30,145 nucleotides of DNA from Nemertoderma westbladi (GCA_032718475.1 JAUCBJ010003146.1:1-30145); one strand, 5' to 3'; positions 8,581 to 19,377 are shown, numbered from the stretch's first letter. Made by a program: numbers and translations. The notes: generated by a model from the sequence alone, not told the origin.

Positions 8581-10600
8581 TTAGCGCCTTGAAATCCTGT
8601 ATGGGTCAATAAGCTTAAAAGTGGCCAAAAAGGGGTACAAATTGACCAAAAAATTTTTGTCGGAAATTAGTGCCATACCATACACCATTCGAAAGATAAT
8701 TTCATTGCGAATCTTGTGATGGTAGAGGGAGAGCATGAGGCGCTGCTTAAAGGGAGATATATGGCAAAAACTAATGTCATATCTGTAAAGTTTTTGTCTA
8801 TCACTGTAACGCATTACAGTGATGACATTTTTGGGACAAACGTCTGTAACGGCCATCTGTAACGGTAATTATGTTATGTGGATTTTGCAGTATTTATAAC
8901 TTATTGCTTCGACAATAAGGTAATTTATTGGACAAACATCTGTAACAAACAGAGATATCTGCCCATAACCATCGCATCCATTAAATTATATGTACTTAAT
9001 ACACATGATTTCCAATAAATAGAAAAAGTTTTTCATTAACATTTTTCTGTGTAACCGATAATCTTGTTTTACACGATTTTTTTTATCCCGTTTTAAAATT
9101 TCTCTATCGCGCCGCTTTTTATATGCTTGTTTAAAATACTCTGTATAACAACCGCGGTCCATTTTTTCTCTGTACTTATTTAACCGCTCCCTGGCGTTTC
9201 TCTACAACTGATTCAGAGACGTCTATTACCACATCCAATAAACGGATCTGACTAAACTTATCACAATAATATAAGTAGTGCACAAGTCCTTCATGTAAGT
9301 CAGTGAGTGATGTTAAGCCAATGATTTAGAAATTGATAGGGCATAGGCCTTTTATATGCTATGAGGATCATTGCTATCAGCATTGTTGTAATAAATTACG
9401 CGCCTATGCAGGGAAGCCTAATAACGAAAAATGCAAAACGAAAATTCCTAAATTATTTACCACGGACCCAGAAGATCTGGATTCATAAAATTTCATATGT
9501 GAAGTGAATTCGAAAAATTCGAGAACCGATCCGGATCCTGCATCCGGTTCCGCGTTTTACACTTACCCATCTTACACTACCACATTACCATGAGCAGTTA
9601 GGATGTCAGTAGGAAGACGAAGAACGTATCAAACGCGTAGGCATTCAAATATTGACAGTGATGCCTTATTGTATTTCAGGGTGACCCTCCGTTACAGATA
9701 TGACTGTCATATAGATATGACTGAAAACCTACAGTCTGTAACGCATCGATAACTGGTTATATAATGCGTTACAGATGAGACATGCCCTATCTGTAACGCA
9801 CTGCACTGTAACGGTGACGCGTTACAGATGGTTGACAAAAACGCTTACCACCGCCATACATCATAGGTGTTTATTTATCACATTAACTCTTGGGGTTGAT
9901 GCGGCATAAATTCAATTGCCTTTCCACACGTACCATTATACTTGTATGAGATTAATATTATCAAAATCTATGGCCACATTTGTAGCGTTACAGATATGGA
10001 CGTTTATGCTTTCTATATTGACTTTGTTAAACATAAATGCTTCCCAAATGAGATTACCTTACCCTTTGTATGTGATATTTGGCCTATATATGATAGAAAC
10101 CCTGTTGACTCTAAATATATCAAAACTGTAAAGCTGCAGTTACTACTTCAGATTCTAGACGTAAATGTTACAGATGTGACACAAAAATTGAAAAATCCAT
10201 GCCCATTTTATGTATCGATCTCAAATAGTTCAACATGAATATTATGCCCTGAAATATATCGGAAAAGAAAGCAAAACATCTAAGCTTCCCAACAATATAT
10301 AGGTTTTCTATATATTTGCTACTTGGAGTGATAAAATTTACAGTTGTTTGTGGTCGTATCATGTAAGGGACAACTGATTTTCACGATATTTCAGTCTTTA
10401 ATGCGGCATATCTTTTGACAGCCTTTACAGATTTTGATAATTTTTAGTGCGTAAGCTGCGCAAATAAATTAGCTACAAAATAATATATAACTTTATTAAA
10501 TACGAATAAATTAAAGCATTTAAAATTATATCGTAACTTCCGGACAAACCATTGGCCACTTTTAAGCTTATTGACCCGTATACTTATAGAAAGGCGCTAT
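8581..10600. mobile_element. Non-autonomous TIR element with repeated CGTTACAGAT motifs
   Basis: The segment 8603-8627 is an exact 25-base inverted match to 10553-10577, and outside it both arms carry AGCGCCTT (8583; complement near 10591-10598). The 2-kb interior has no convincing ORF. It carries about ten copies of CGTTACAGAT or its complement at both ends: 8843, 8856, 8939, 9690, 9734, 9766, 9789, 9820, 9985 and 10166 (approximate starts), plus a near-palindrome at 8802-8823. Such clusters usually act as subterminal transposase-binding sites. The outermost right part (AAAGGCGCTATATAAATA then ATT repeats) also looks like a common retroposon 3' tail, so the outer boundary is uncertain. Confidence 0.7.
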
Positions 10601-11354
10601 ATAAATATATTATTATTGTTATTAAAACCCGGTTGCCATGGAAAAAGGTTACCAACGTTTTCCAGTAAATATCCAAAAACGAAATACCAAAAATAAAAGA
10701 AGTAAAAAAACTATTATTTTTATCACATAAGACACTGCCTGGTACACCACCTCCAACGAAACGCCGTTGAGTCTATAAACAAGGCTTGCGGCCAAGTGAG
10801 TTACTTCTAGAGTTGTTGTATATCAGCGATGCAGCAAGCTAAGTTAGCTACATCTACATACCAATTTCATACATACCATATCAAGCAATTTATAGGGATG
10901 CTAAAATATTGTTTCATTCTTAAGCTATTGCATTTTCCAACTTTCAAACAGTTTCAAATGTTGCAATTAATCGGAACCTGTGTATTTATTTGTGTAGTAT
11001 TTTTTAAATTCTACTTATAGAATGATTCATTATCATTTTATTTATTTAATTGTAAAACTAAAACCTTACTGAGGTATGTAAAACCAACATAAAATAAACT
11101 GAAAAGCAATGATTGGTTGCATTAGCTGTCGACCTTGTCCTAGTGTATAATGCGCCTGAACTTCCCTCACAGTAGTGTTTGAAGGCGCAGTTTCGAATCC
11201 TACTAAATTCTATAGAAATTTCGCATTGTTATGTCGTATCAAGGCACTATAGACATTACAGTAGTGCTCACGCAAACTGGGGGGGTGGGGGGGGGGGGGG
11301 TAAATAAAGGTGGTCTTATCAAGAAACTAAGTGCTATAGGGTGTCAATGTAATG
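10601..11354. other. Intronic non-coding DNA with a poly-G tract
   Basis: A short ATT microsatellite at 10603-10626, otherwise unremarkable AT-rich sequence. A G-rich run (about 11280-11301) precedes the minisatellite. Small ORFs here have no family resemblance. Confidence 0.5.
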
Positions 11355-14300
11355 GTGAAAAATATCGAGACTTGAAAAATATCGAGAGTAAAAATATCGA
11401 GATTAAAAATATCGAGAGTAAAAATTTCGAGAGAAAAAATATCGAGTGTAAAAATATCGAGTGTTAAAAAATATCGAGAGTAAAAATATCGAGAGTAAAA
11501 ATATCGAGACTTGAAAAATATCGAGAGTAAAAATATCGAGATTAAAAATATCGAGAGTAAAAATTTCGAGAGAAAAAATATCGAGTGTAAAAATATCGAG
11601 AGTAAAAATATCGAGACTTGAAAAATATCGAGAGTAAAAATATCGAGAGTAAAAATATCAAGATTAAAAATATCGAGAGTAAAAATTTCGAGAGAAAAAA
11701 TATCGAGTGTAAAAATATCGAGTGTTAAAAAATATCGAGAGTAGAAATATCGAGAGTAAAAATATCGAGTGTTAAAAAATATCGAGAGTAAAAATATCGA
11801 GTGTTGAGAAATATCGAGAGTAAAAATATCGAGTGTAGAAAACTATCGAGAGTAAAAATATCGAGAGTAAAAATATCGAGAGTAAAAATATCGAGAGTAA
11901 AAATATCGAGAGTAAAAATATCGAGAGTAAAAATTTCGAGAGTAAAAATATCGAGAGTAAAAATATCGAGAGTAAAAATATCGAGAGTAAAAATATCGAG
12001 TGTTAAAAAATATCGAGAGTAAAAATATCGAGAGTAAAAATTTCGAGAGTAAAAATATCGAGAGTAAAAATATCGAGAGTAAAAATATCGAGGGTTAAAA
12101 AATATCGAGAGTAAAAATATCGAGTGTAGAGAAATATCGAGAGTAAAAATATCGAGTGTAGTAAACTATCGAGAGTAAAAATATCGAGAGTAAAAATATC
12201 TAGAGTAAAAATATCAAGAGTAAAAATATCGAGAGTAAAAATATCGAGAGTAAAAATATCGAGTGTTGAAAAATATCGAGAATAAAAATATCGAGTGTTG
12301 AAAAATATCGAGAGAAAAATATCGAGTGTTGAAAAATATCGCGAGTAAAAATATCGAGAGTAAAAATATCGAGAGTAAAAATATCGAGTGTAGAGAAATA
12401 TCGAGAGTACAAATATCGTGAGTAAAAATAACGAGTGCAAAATATCGAGAGTAAAAATATTGAGTGAAAAATATCGAGTGTTGAAAAATTTTGGGAGTGA
12501 AAATATCAGTGTAAAAATATCGAGTGTTGAAAAATATCGAGAGTAAAAATATCGAGTGTTGAAAAATTTTGGGAGTGTAAATATCGAGTGTTGACAAATA
12601 TAGAGAAAAAAATATCGAGTGTTGAAAAATATCGAGAGTAAAAATATCGAGTGTTGAAAAATATCGAGAGTAAAAATATCGAGTGTTGAAAAATATTGAG
12701 AGTAAAAATATCGAGTGTTGAAAAATTTTGGGAGTGAAAATATCGAGTGTTGACAAATATAGAGAAAAAAATATCGAGTGTTGAAAAATATCGAGAGTAA
12801 AAATATCGAGTGTTGAAAAATATCGAGAGTAAAAATATCGAGAGTAAAAATATCGAGTGTTGAAAAATATTGAGAGTAAAAATATCGAGTGTTGAAAAAT
12901 TTTGGGAGTGAAAATATCGAGTGTTGACAAATATAGAGAAAAAAATATCGAGTGTTGAAAAATATCGAGTGTAAAAATATCGAGTGTTGAAAAATATCGA
13001 GAGTAAAAATATCGAGAGTAAAAATATCGGGAGTAAAAATATCGAGTGTTGAAAAATATCGAGAGTAAAAATATCGAGTGTTAAAAAATTTTGGGAGTGT
13101 AAATATCGAGTGTTGAAAAATATAGAGAAAAAAATATCGAGTGTTGAAAAATATCGAGAGTAAAAATATCGAGTGTTGAAAAATATCGAGAGTAAAAATA
13201 TCGAGTGTAAAAATATCGAGAATAAAAATATCGAATGTTGAAAAATTTTGGGAGTGAAAATATCGAGTGTTGACAAATATAGAGAAAAAAATATCGAGTG
13301 TTGAAAAATATCGAGAGTAAAAATATCGAGTGTTGAAAAATATCGAGAGTAAAAATATCGAGTGTTGAAAAATATCGAGAGTAAAAATATCGAGAGTAAA
13401 AATATCGAGTGTTGAAAAATATCGAGTGTTGACAAATATAGAGAAAAAAATATCGAGTGTTGAAAAATATCGAGTGTTGACAAATATAGAGAAAAAAATA
13501 TCGAGTGTTGAAAAATATCGAGAGTAAAAATATCGAGTGTTGACAAATATAGAGAAAAAAATATCGAGTGTTGAAAAATATCGAGAGTACAAATATCGAG
13601 AGTAAAAATATCGAGTGTTGAAAAATATCGAAAGTAAAAATATCGAGAGTAAAAATATCGAGAATAAAAATATCGAGTGTTGAAAAATTTTGGGAGTGAA
13701 AATATCGAGTGTTGAAAAATATAGAGAAAAAATATCGAGTGTTGAAAAATATCGAGAGTAAAAATATCGAGTGTGGAAAAATATCGAGAGTAAAAATATC
13801 GAGTGTTGAAAAATATTGAGAGTAAAAATATCGAGTGTTGAAAAATATCGAGAGTAAAAATATAGAGTGTTGAAAAATATCGAGAGTAAAAATATCGAGT
13901 GTAAAAATATCGAGTGTTGAAAAATATCGAGTGTTGAAAAATATCGAGAGTAAAAATATCGAGTGTTGAAAAATATCGAAAGTAAAAAAAATATCGAGAG
14001 TAAAAATTCGAGTGTTGAAAAATATCGAGAGTAAAAATATCGAGTGTTGAAAAATTTTGGGAGTGTAAATATCGAGTGTTGAAAAATATAGAGAAAAAAT
14101 ATCGAGTGTTGAAAAATATCGAGAGTAAAAATATCGAGTGTTGAAAAATATCGAGAGTAAAAAATATCGAGTGTTGAAAAATATCGAAAGTAAAAATATC
14201 GAGAGTAAAAATATCGAGAATAAAAATATCGAATGTTGAAAAATTTTGGGAGTGAAAATATCGAGTGTTGAAAAATATCGAGAATAAAAATATCGAGTGT

Positions 14301-14600
14301 TGAAAAATTTTGGGAGTGTAAATATCGAGTGTTGAAAAATATAGAGAAAAAACTCACGAGTGTTGAAAAATATCGAGAGTAAAAATATCGAGTGTTGAAA
14401 AATATCGAGAGTAAAAATATCGAGTGTTGAAAAATATCGAGAGTAAAAATATCGAGAGTAAAAATATCGAGTGTTGAAAAATATCGAGAGTAAAAATATC
14501 GAGTGTTGAAAAATATCGAGAATAAAAATATCGAGAGAGAAAATATCGAGAGTAAAAATATCGAGTGTTGAAAAATATCGAGAGAAAAATATCGAGAGTA
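11355..14600 (+). repeat. TATCGAG minisatellite, about 3.2 kb
   Basis: A tandem array of AAAAATATCGAGAGT (15 bp) alternating with AAAAATATCGAGTGTTG (17 bp). The first part (11355-12480) is mostly the 15-bp unit. From about 12480 a higher-order pattern adds variant units AAAAATTTTGGGAGTG and ACAAATATAGAGAAAA. The variant TTTTGGGAGTG recurs near 12486, 12564, 12722, 12894, 13086, 13240, 13684, 14049, 14239 and 14304. The complement of the units contains no stop codon in any frame, which creates a spurious 956-codon minus-strand ORF. It abuts the transposon at 14727 with a 126-bp gap. Confidence 0.95.
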
Positions 14601-14726
14601 ACTATTTTTTAATAAGGGTATAACATATATATAAAAAAAAAGCAGAAAAAAACTAGCTGGGTATAAAAAATAAAAAATGTGATTTAGAACCAAAAAAATG
14701 TGTTCTAGGACAAAAATATTGATCAG

Positions 14727-14757
14727 AATTCGACGAACTTTTGACGAACTGGCGTAT
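14727..14757 (+). repeat. Left TIR of the 5.1-kb transposon
   Basis: Contains CGACGAACTTTTGACGAACT followed by GGCGTAT; 30 of 31 positions pair with the right TIR. Confidence 0.9.
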
Positions 14758-14817
14758 CCCCATTTCTTGCTGAAATTTTTTTTTTGGATATTTAAGGTCA
14801 TAAATGTGAAAGCCAAC

Positions 14818-14990
14818 TTTTGACGAAGTGGCGTCTCCATAAGTGCATTGGAACGAGAGATACAGCGATACAAAATATACGCTGTATATCTATTTTAGTA
14901 AATAATATTTTGACAAAGTGGCGTATTAGAAAATTGTTACTGTACGCCAGTTCGTCAAAATTTTAGATTTAATTTCTATAGGGTACGCCA
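14818..14990. repeat. Left subterminal repeats of the transposon
   Basis: TTTGACGAAGTGGCGT (14818), TTTTGACAAAGTGGCGTAT (14908) and the inverted TACGCCAGTTCGTCAAAA (14943-14960), plus a partial GTACGCCA at 14983. They repeat the inner half of the TIR and are probable transposase-binding sites (inference). Confidence 0.85.
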
Positions 14991-15216
14991 TATTTCTAGG
15001 TTATGTCGTAGGTAATTTCCATACGATATCAGTGAGATTAGAGTGTACCGTTAAGGACAAGTGGACAGTCAGTCTTACACCGGTACATGTAATACTGAAA
15101 GTTTAAGTATCATACATTGCACTACATATAAAATAGAATATACATTAATTAAACAACAGATAAAAAGCAGTTCAGACTGCAGACAGATCGATGTTCTAGG
15201 CCTATACATTAAAGTG

Positions 15217-17232
15217 ATGGATGTAACGGTTGCTGAAGATACCGCTAGCGAAGATGATGTTTTTATGGGCTTTATCATTGAGTCCGAAAAGAAGAACTGC
15301 AAGATTCGAAAACGAAAAAAAAGAAACGAAATAGGCCAATTCAAATCATATCCGAAAAGAAATAGGACAAGGAAGGAGGAAAAGGTTATCGAACTGGAGG
15401 TGAAAGTCGGAGGAGATGTAGCAACCGAAATTTCTGTGGGAAGGTCAATGCTCTCCCTAGCCAGGCAATTTGATATGGATGTGGGAGAGGCTGCGTTTGC
15501 CGACGTTGGAATTGGTTTGGGAGCCACAGGGTTGGAAGAGGTTGGAGTTGGTTTGAGAGCCACAGGGTTGAAAGAGGTTGGTGTTGGTTTGGGAGCCACA
15601 GGGTTGGAAAAGTTTGGAGTTGGTTTGGGAGCCACAGGGTTGGAAGAGGGTGGAGTTGGTTTGGGAGCCACAGGGTTTGAAGAGGTTGGAGTTAGTTTCG
15701 GAGCCACAGGGTTGGAAGAGGTTGGAGTTGGTTTGGGAGCCACCGGGTTGGATGAGGTTGGAGTTGATTTGGGAGCCACAGGGTTGGAAGAGGGTGGAGT
15801 TGGTTTGGGAGCCACAGGGTTTGAAGAGGTTGGAGTTAGTTTCGGAGCCACAGGGTTGGAAGAGGTTGGAGTTGGTTTGGGAGCCACAGGGTTGGAAGAG
15901 ATAAGAGTTGGTTTGGGAGCCACAGGGTTGGATGAGGTTGGAGTTGATTTGGGAGCCACAGGGTTGGAAGAGGGTGGAGTTGGTTTGGGAGCCACAGGGT
16001 TTGAAGAGGTTGGAGTTAGTTTCGGAGCCACAGGGTTGGAAGAGGTTGGAGTTGGTTTGGGAGCCACAGGGTTGGAAGAAGTTAGAGTTGGTTTGGGAGC
16101 CACAGGGTTGGAAGAGGTTGGAGTTGGTTTGGGAGCCACAGGGTTGGAAGAGGTTAGAGTTGGTTTGGGAGCCACAGGGTTGGAAGAGGTTGGAGTTGGT
16201 TTGGGAGCCACAGGGTTGGAAGAGGTTAGAGTTGGTTTGGGAGCCACAGGGTTGGATGAGGTTGGAGTTGGTTTGGGAGCCACAGGGTTGGAAGAGGGTG
16301 GAGTTGGTTTGGGAGCCACAGGGTTTGAAGAGGTTGGAGTTAGTTTCGGAGCCACAGGGTTGGAAGAGGGTGGAGTTGGTTTGGGAGCCACAGGGTTTGA
16401 AGAGGTTGGAGTTGGAGTGGGAGGCTCAGGGTTAGAAGAGGGTGGAGTTGGTTTGGGAGCCACAGGGTTGGAAGAGGTTGGTTTGGGAGCCACAGGGTTG
16501 GAAGAGTTTGGAGTTGGTTTGGGAGCCACAGGGTTGGAAGAGGTTGGAGTTGGTTTGGGAGCCACAGGGTTGGAAGAGGTTAGAGTTGGTTTGGGAGCCA
16601 CAGGGTTGGAAGAGGTTGGAGTTGGTTTGGGAGCCACAGGGTTGGAAGAGGTTAGAGTTGGTTTGGGAGCCACAGGGTTGGATGAGGTTGGAGTTGGTTT
16701 GGGAGCCACAGGGTTGGAAGAGGGTGGAGTTGGTTTGGGAGCCACAGGGTTTGAAGAGGTTGGAGTTAGTTTCGGAGCCACAGGGTTGGAAGAGGGTGGA
16801 GTTGGTTTGGGAGCCACAGGGTTTGAAGAGGTTGGAGTTGGAGTGGGAGGCTCAGGGTTAGAAGAGGGTGGAGTTGGTTTGGGAGCCACAGGGTTGGAAG
16901 AGGTTGGTTTGGGAGCCACAGGGTTGGAAGAGTTTGGAGTTGGTTTGGGAGCCACAGGGTTGGAAGAGGGTGGAGTTGGTTTGGGAGCCACAGGGTTGGA
17001 AGAGGTTGGAGTTGGAGTGGGAGGCTCAGGGTTAGAAGAGGGTGGAAATCATAAGGGAGCAACAGGGTTTGAAAGGGTGACAGTCATTAAAGAAAAATAT
17101 ATTCAAGAAGCTCTTGACAGTTTCATATACTCGGTATACTCAAACGAGAATTCTACAATTATTTCTGAAACCTTAAACATGGACGATATCAACTCTGTAG
17201 AGAATGAATTTCAACAGTGTGGTCCTCAATGA
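15217..17232 (+). CDS. Transposon ORF1: acidic/basic head plus 12-residue Gly-rich repeats
   Basis: I place the start at the ATG at 15217 (MDVTVAEDTASEDD); the frame is open further upstream to 15061 but only from a GTG. The predicted product is 671 aa. Residues 1-20 are acidic. Residues 30-60 are strongly basic (IRKRKKRNEIGQFKSYPKRN), a likely nuclear-localisation or DNA-binding patch. From about residue 98 to 610 run about 42 copies of VGVGLGATGLEE (36 bp each), with recurrent variants GLDE, GFEE, VSFGATG and VGVGGSG. About 60 non-repeat residues follow. The stop at 17230 overlaps the ORF2 ATG. No known domain is recognised. The head looks like a real protein; the repeat block is a coding minisatellite open in other frames too. 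It could be an accessory protein or the expanded N-terminus of an ancestral single-gene transposase. Confidence 0.7.
   Translation: MDVTVAEDTASEDDVFMGFIIESEKKNCKIRKRKKRNEIGQFKSYPKRNRTRKEEKVIELEVKVGGDVATEISVGRSMLSLARQFDMDVGEAAFADVGIGLGATGLEEVGVGLRATGLKEVGVGLGATGLEKFGVGLGATGLEEGGVGLGATGFEEVGVSFGATGLEEVGVGLGATGLDEVGVDLGATGLEEGGVGLGATGFEEVGVSFGATGLEEVGVGLGATGLEEIRVGLGATGLDEVGVDLGATGLEEGGVGLGATGFEEVGVSFGATGLEEVGVGLGATGLEEVRVGLGATGLEEVGVGLGATGLEEVRVGLGATGLEEVGVGLGATGLEEVRVGLGATGLDEVGVGLGATGLEEGGVGLGATGFEEVGVSFGATGLEEGGVGLGATGFEEVGVGVGGSGLEEGGVGLGATGLEEVGLGATGLEEFGVGLGATGLEEVGVGLGATGLEEVRVGLGATGLEEVGVGLGATGLEEVRVGLGATGLDEVGVGLGATGLEEGGVGLGATGFEEVGVSFGATGLEEGGVGLGATGFEEVGVGVGGSGLEEGGVGLGATGLEEVGLGATGLEEFGVGLGATGLEEGGVGLGATGLEEVGVGVGGSGLEEGGNHKGATGFERVTVIKEKYIQEALDSFIYSVYSNENSTIISETLNMDDINSVENEFQQCGPQ
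15507..17046 (+). repeat. 36-bp coding minisatellite within ORF1
   Basis: About 42 units of GTTGGTTTGGGAGCCACAGG plus GTTGGAAGAGGTTGGA, keeping a multiple of three throughout; two 30-bp units (encoding VGLGATGLEE) near 16470 and 16900 also keep frame. Higher-order copies are visible: a block of roughly 420 bp around 16220-16520 recurs nearly unchanged at about 16640-16940, and a smaller block at 15740-15900 recurs at 15930-16080. Confidence 0.95.
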
Positions 17233-19241
17233 ATGATCTAACTACAGTTTACTGTGATAGGCCCGCTGGTGATGACCAAGAAGGTTGTCAAAACTACGTT
17301 GATACTTCGAATCTTGTAACAATAGATAGTTCTAATATTGCGGGGATAGACGACATAGTTCGCGATCCTGATTATTCCCCATCGGATTCTGATTCTATAT
17401 CCTCAGATTCGGAGACAATAATTGAGAACGAAGAGATTCTTCTTGAAGATCAGGCTGCCTCTCTCCCCGAAGATTTTACTGTAGATGGCGCCCCACAGGA
17501 AGGCAGTCCAATAAAGGATAATAATCAATCAAAGTGCCGTAGGTTAATTGTAAAAAATAATCGCAATTCTGGAATGCCGTATTTAAGTGAGTCTGGGAAG
17601 CAATTTGTTTCGAAGCGAGTAGTGACACCAAGGTGTAACTGTAGTGCAGAAAATCAAAATGGTTTTAAATGTCGATCTGTGAGTGATGAGACCCGACAAG
17701 TTATTTTAAATGGATTTTATGATCTTAGTAACTTAGACAAACAGCGACAATTCATTGCGTACCATGTACATTCATCACCAATTCCTAATGCAATTGGGAA
17801 GAAGAAAAATAAAATTAACTATACACTGACGGTTGACAGCATTCAATTACGTGTTTGTAAGACGTTTTTCATAAACACGTTGAACATAAATGAGAAATTT
17901 GTTTACACTACTCTAAAAAATATAACAGAACATGGTATGTTGAAAGGTGAAAAGAGGGGAGGAAGAGTGCAGAAGTTGAGAGAGAGAGATACACATATAG
18001 AATCTAGTATTGTTGAACATTTGAATAGGTTTCCCACTGTAGAAAGTCATTATTGTAGGAAGGATGACAAAAGGAAGCATTTGTCATCTGATCTATCTAT
18101 CAGTATAATGTACAGCATGTATAAGAATGAGAAGGAAGAGATGGCATCATCGAGCGGTGTTGCAATAGCATCATACAGTAAATATCGTGACGTATTTCAC
18201 CAACTAAAGTTAGCAATTCATAAAAGAAAAAAGGACCAGTGTGGCATTTGCGAGACATTCCGTACGACGAAGACTGACGAACTCACTGAGAGTTTAAAAG
18301 TTGAGTATAACAATCACCAGGAAGAGAAGAAAATAACACGAGAATTAAAAGACGCTGCAAAAATGGCAGCGATGACTGAGGAGTCAAATGTAATTGCCGC
18401 GTGTTTTGACCTTCAGCAGGTAATCTACACACCCAAATCAGAAAGATCGGAGATTTTTTACAAACGTCGTCTCTCAAACTATAACTTCACTATTTACAAT
18501 ATCGCAAACAGGGAGGTCTCGTGTTTTTTGTGGCATGAGGGTGTAGCCAATAGAGGCTCGAATGAGATTGCAACCAATCTATATTTATGGCTGATTGACA
18601 ATGATAAATATGAATCTGTTGTCTCTTTCGCGGATGGATGTTCTGGGCAGAACAAAAACTCTATCATCCCCACAATGTTTCGAAGCTTTCTAACCGAATC
18701 CCGTTGCATCAAATCGATCCGGCTTATTATAATGGTCCCCAATCATGGTCAGACTGAGGGAGATAGTGCTCACGCGTGTATCGAGCGTGCTATTGAGCGG
18801 AGCTGCGATATAATGGTACCGGCTCAACTGGTGCCTATCATACGACTTAGTCGAAAGGTTCCCTACAAGGTAATAGAATTACAAACAGAAGACATTTTCG
18901 ATTGGAAATCGTTATCTGTTGGTCAAGGTGTTTTGAGGCAACGGTTGAGCGATTCTGGGAATGACATCAATTGGGTGAACATGGTAGAGTTTGAGTTGAA
19001 GAAACAGGAGGCATCAAAACTATATTTCAAATACTCCCATAGCCAGGAAACATTTGATTCCATAACACTGCCAACTAAGAGGAACAGCGATATTGTATTC
19101 CCTGTGCAAGCATATGGGGGCGGTGGTGGTCCGAGGCTCGCAAGAGCTAAATTTGACGATCTCATGAAGTTATGTGAAGGCAACAAACCAGTCATTCGTC
19201 CGCCTTATGACTCATTCTACCGTCAGCTTGCTCACCAATAA
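17229..19241 (+). CDS. Transposon ORF2: putative DDE/RNase H-fold transposase, 670 aa
   Basis: The start is the ATG at 17229, the first in frame after a TGA at 17205. Residues 1-100 are acidic and low-complexity (DPDYSPSDSDSISSDSE). A Cys cluster follows (C136-x-C138, C147; RCNCSAENQNGFKC), then a region with DKQRQFIAYHV and RVCKTFFINTLNI, then QCGIC (C338, C341), possibly metal-binding. The C-terminal half has three conserved-looking acidic blocks: ACFDLQQV (D394), SFADGCSGQNKN (D469) and HGQTEGDSAHACIERAIER (E510, D512). This arrangement fits an RNase H-like DDE catalytic core. The family is widespread as unnamed proteins in insect, cnidarian and other genomes (I recall a DUF7869-type label, unverified). 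The frame is intact and non-repetitive. Role inferred: transposase acting on the flanking TIRs. Confidence 0.8.
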   Translation: MNDLTTVYCDRPAGDDQEGCQNYVDTSNLVTIDSSNIAGIDDIVRDPDYSPSDSDSISSDSETIIENEEILLEDQAASLPEDFTVDGAPQEGSPIKDNNQSKCRRLIVKNNRNSGMPYLSESGKQFVSKRVVTPRCNCSAENQNGFKCRSVSDETRQVILNGFYDLSNLDKQRQFIAYHVHSSPIPNAIGKKKNKINYTLTVDSIQLRVCKTFFINTLNINEKFVYTTLKNITEHGMLKGEKRGGRVQKLRERDTHIESSIVEHLNRFPTVESHYCRKDDKRKHLSSDLSISIMYSMYKNEKEEMASSSGVAIASYSKYRDVFHQLKLAIHKRKKDQCGICETFRTTKTDELTESLKVEYNNHQEEKKITRELKDAAKMAAMTEESNVIAACFDLQQVIYTPKSERSEIFYKRRLSNYNFTIYNIANREVSCFLWHEGVANRGSNEIATNLYLWLIDNDKYESVVSFADGCSGQNKNSIIPTMFRSFLTESRCIKSIRLIIMVPNHGQTEGDSAHACIERAIERSCDIMVPAQLVPIIRLSRKVPYKVIELQTEDIFDWKSLSVGQGVLRQRLSDSGNDINWVNMVEFELKKQEASKLYFKYSHSQETFDSITLPTKRNSDIVFPVQAYGGGGGPRLARAKFDDLMKLCEGNKPVIRPPYDSFYRQLAHQ

Positions 19242-19377
19242 AGCTTGAAGCTTAGAGACCAGACCAAGAAGGAACAACCTTGTCACGTCTAGGGACAGGA
19301 CATTGTAAACTTTAAAATATACTATTAAATTTTAGCAACCGTATAACCGTATGTTCTATAATGAATGAGCTTTGTTG

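Noticed and set aside
8581-8856. 91-codon minus-strand ORF and small ORFs at 9916-10362
   Set aside because: Lie within a non-autonomous TIR element, have no family resemblance, and are of a length expected by chance.
11355-14600. CRISPR array
   Set aside because: Units are contiguous without unique spacers and the window is clearly eukaryotic.
12003-14873. 956-codon minus-strand ORF (and overlapping 346-, 238- and 70-codon ones)
   Set aside because: It is the complement of the TATCGAG minisatellite, whose units lack stop codons in every minus frame; the product is a pure repeat of SRYFSTLDIF type and has no independent gene signal.
15075-16991. 638-codon minus-strand ORF rich in Pro/Thr (PKPTPTSSNPVA)
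   Set aside because: Mucin-like in look, but it is the antisense of the ORF1 36-bp repeat. The non-repeat plus-strand head and tail of ORF1 look protein-like and the antisense ones do not.
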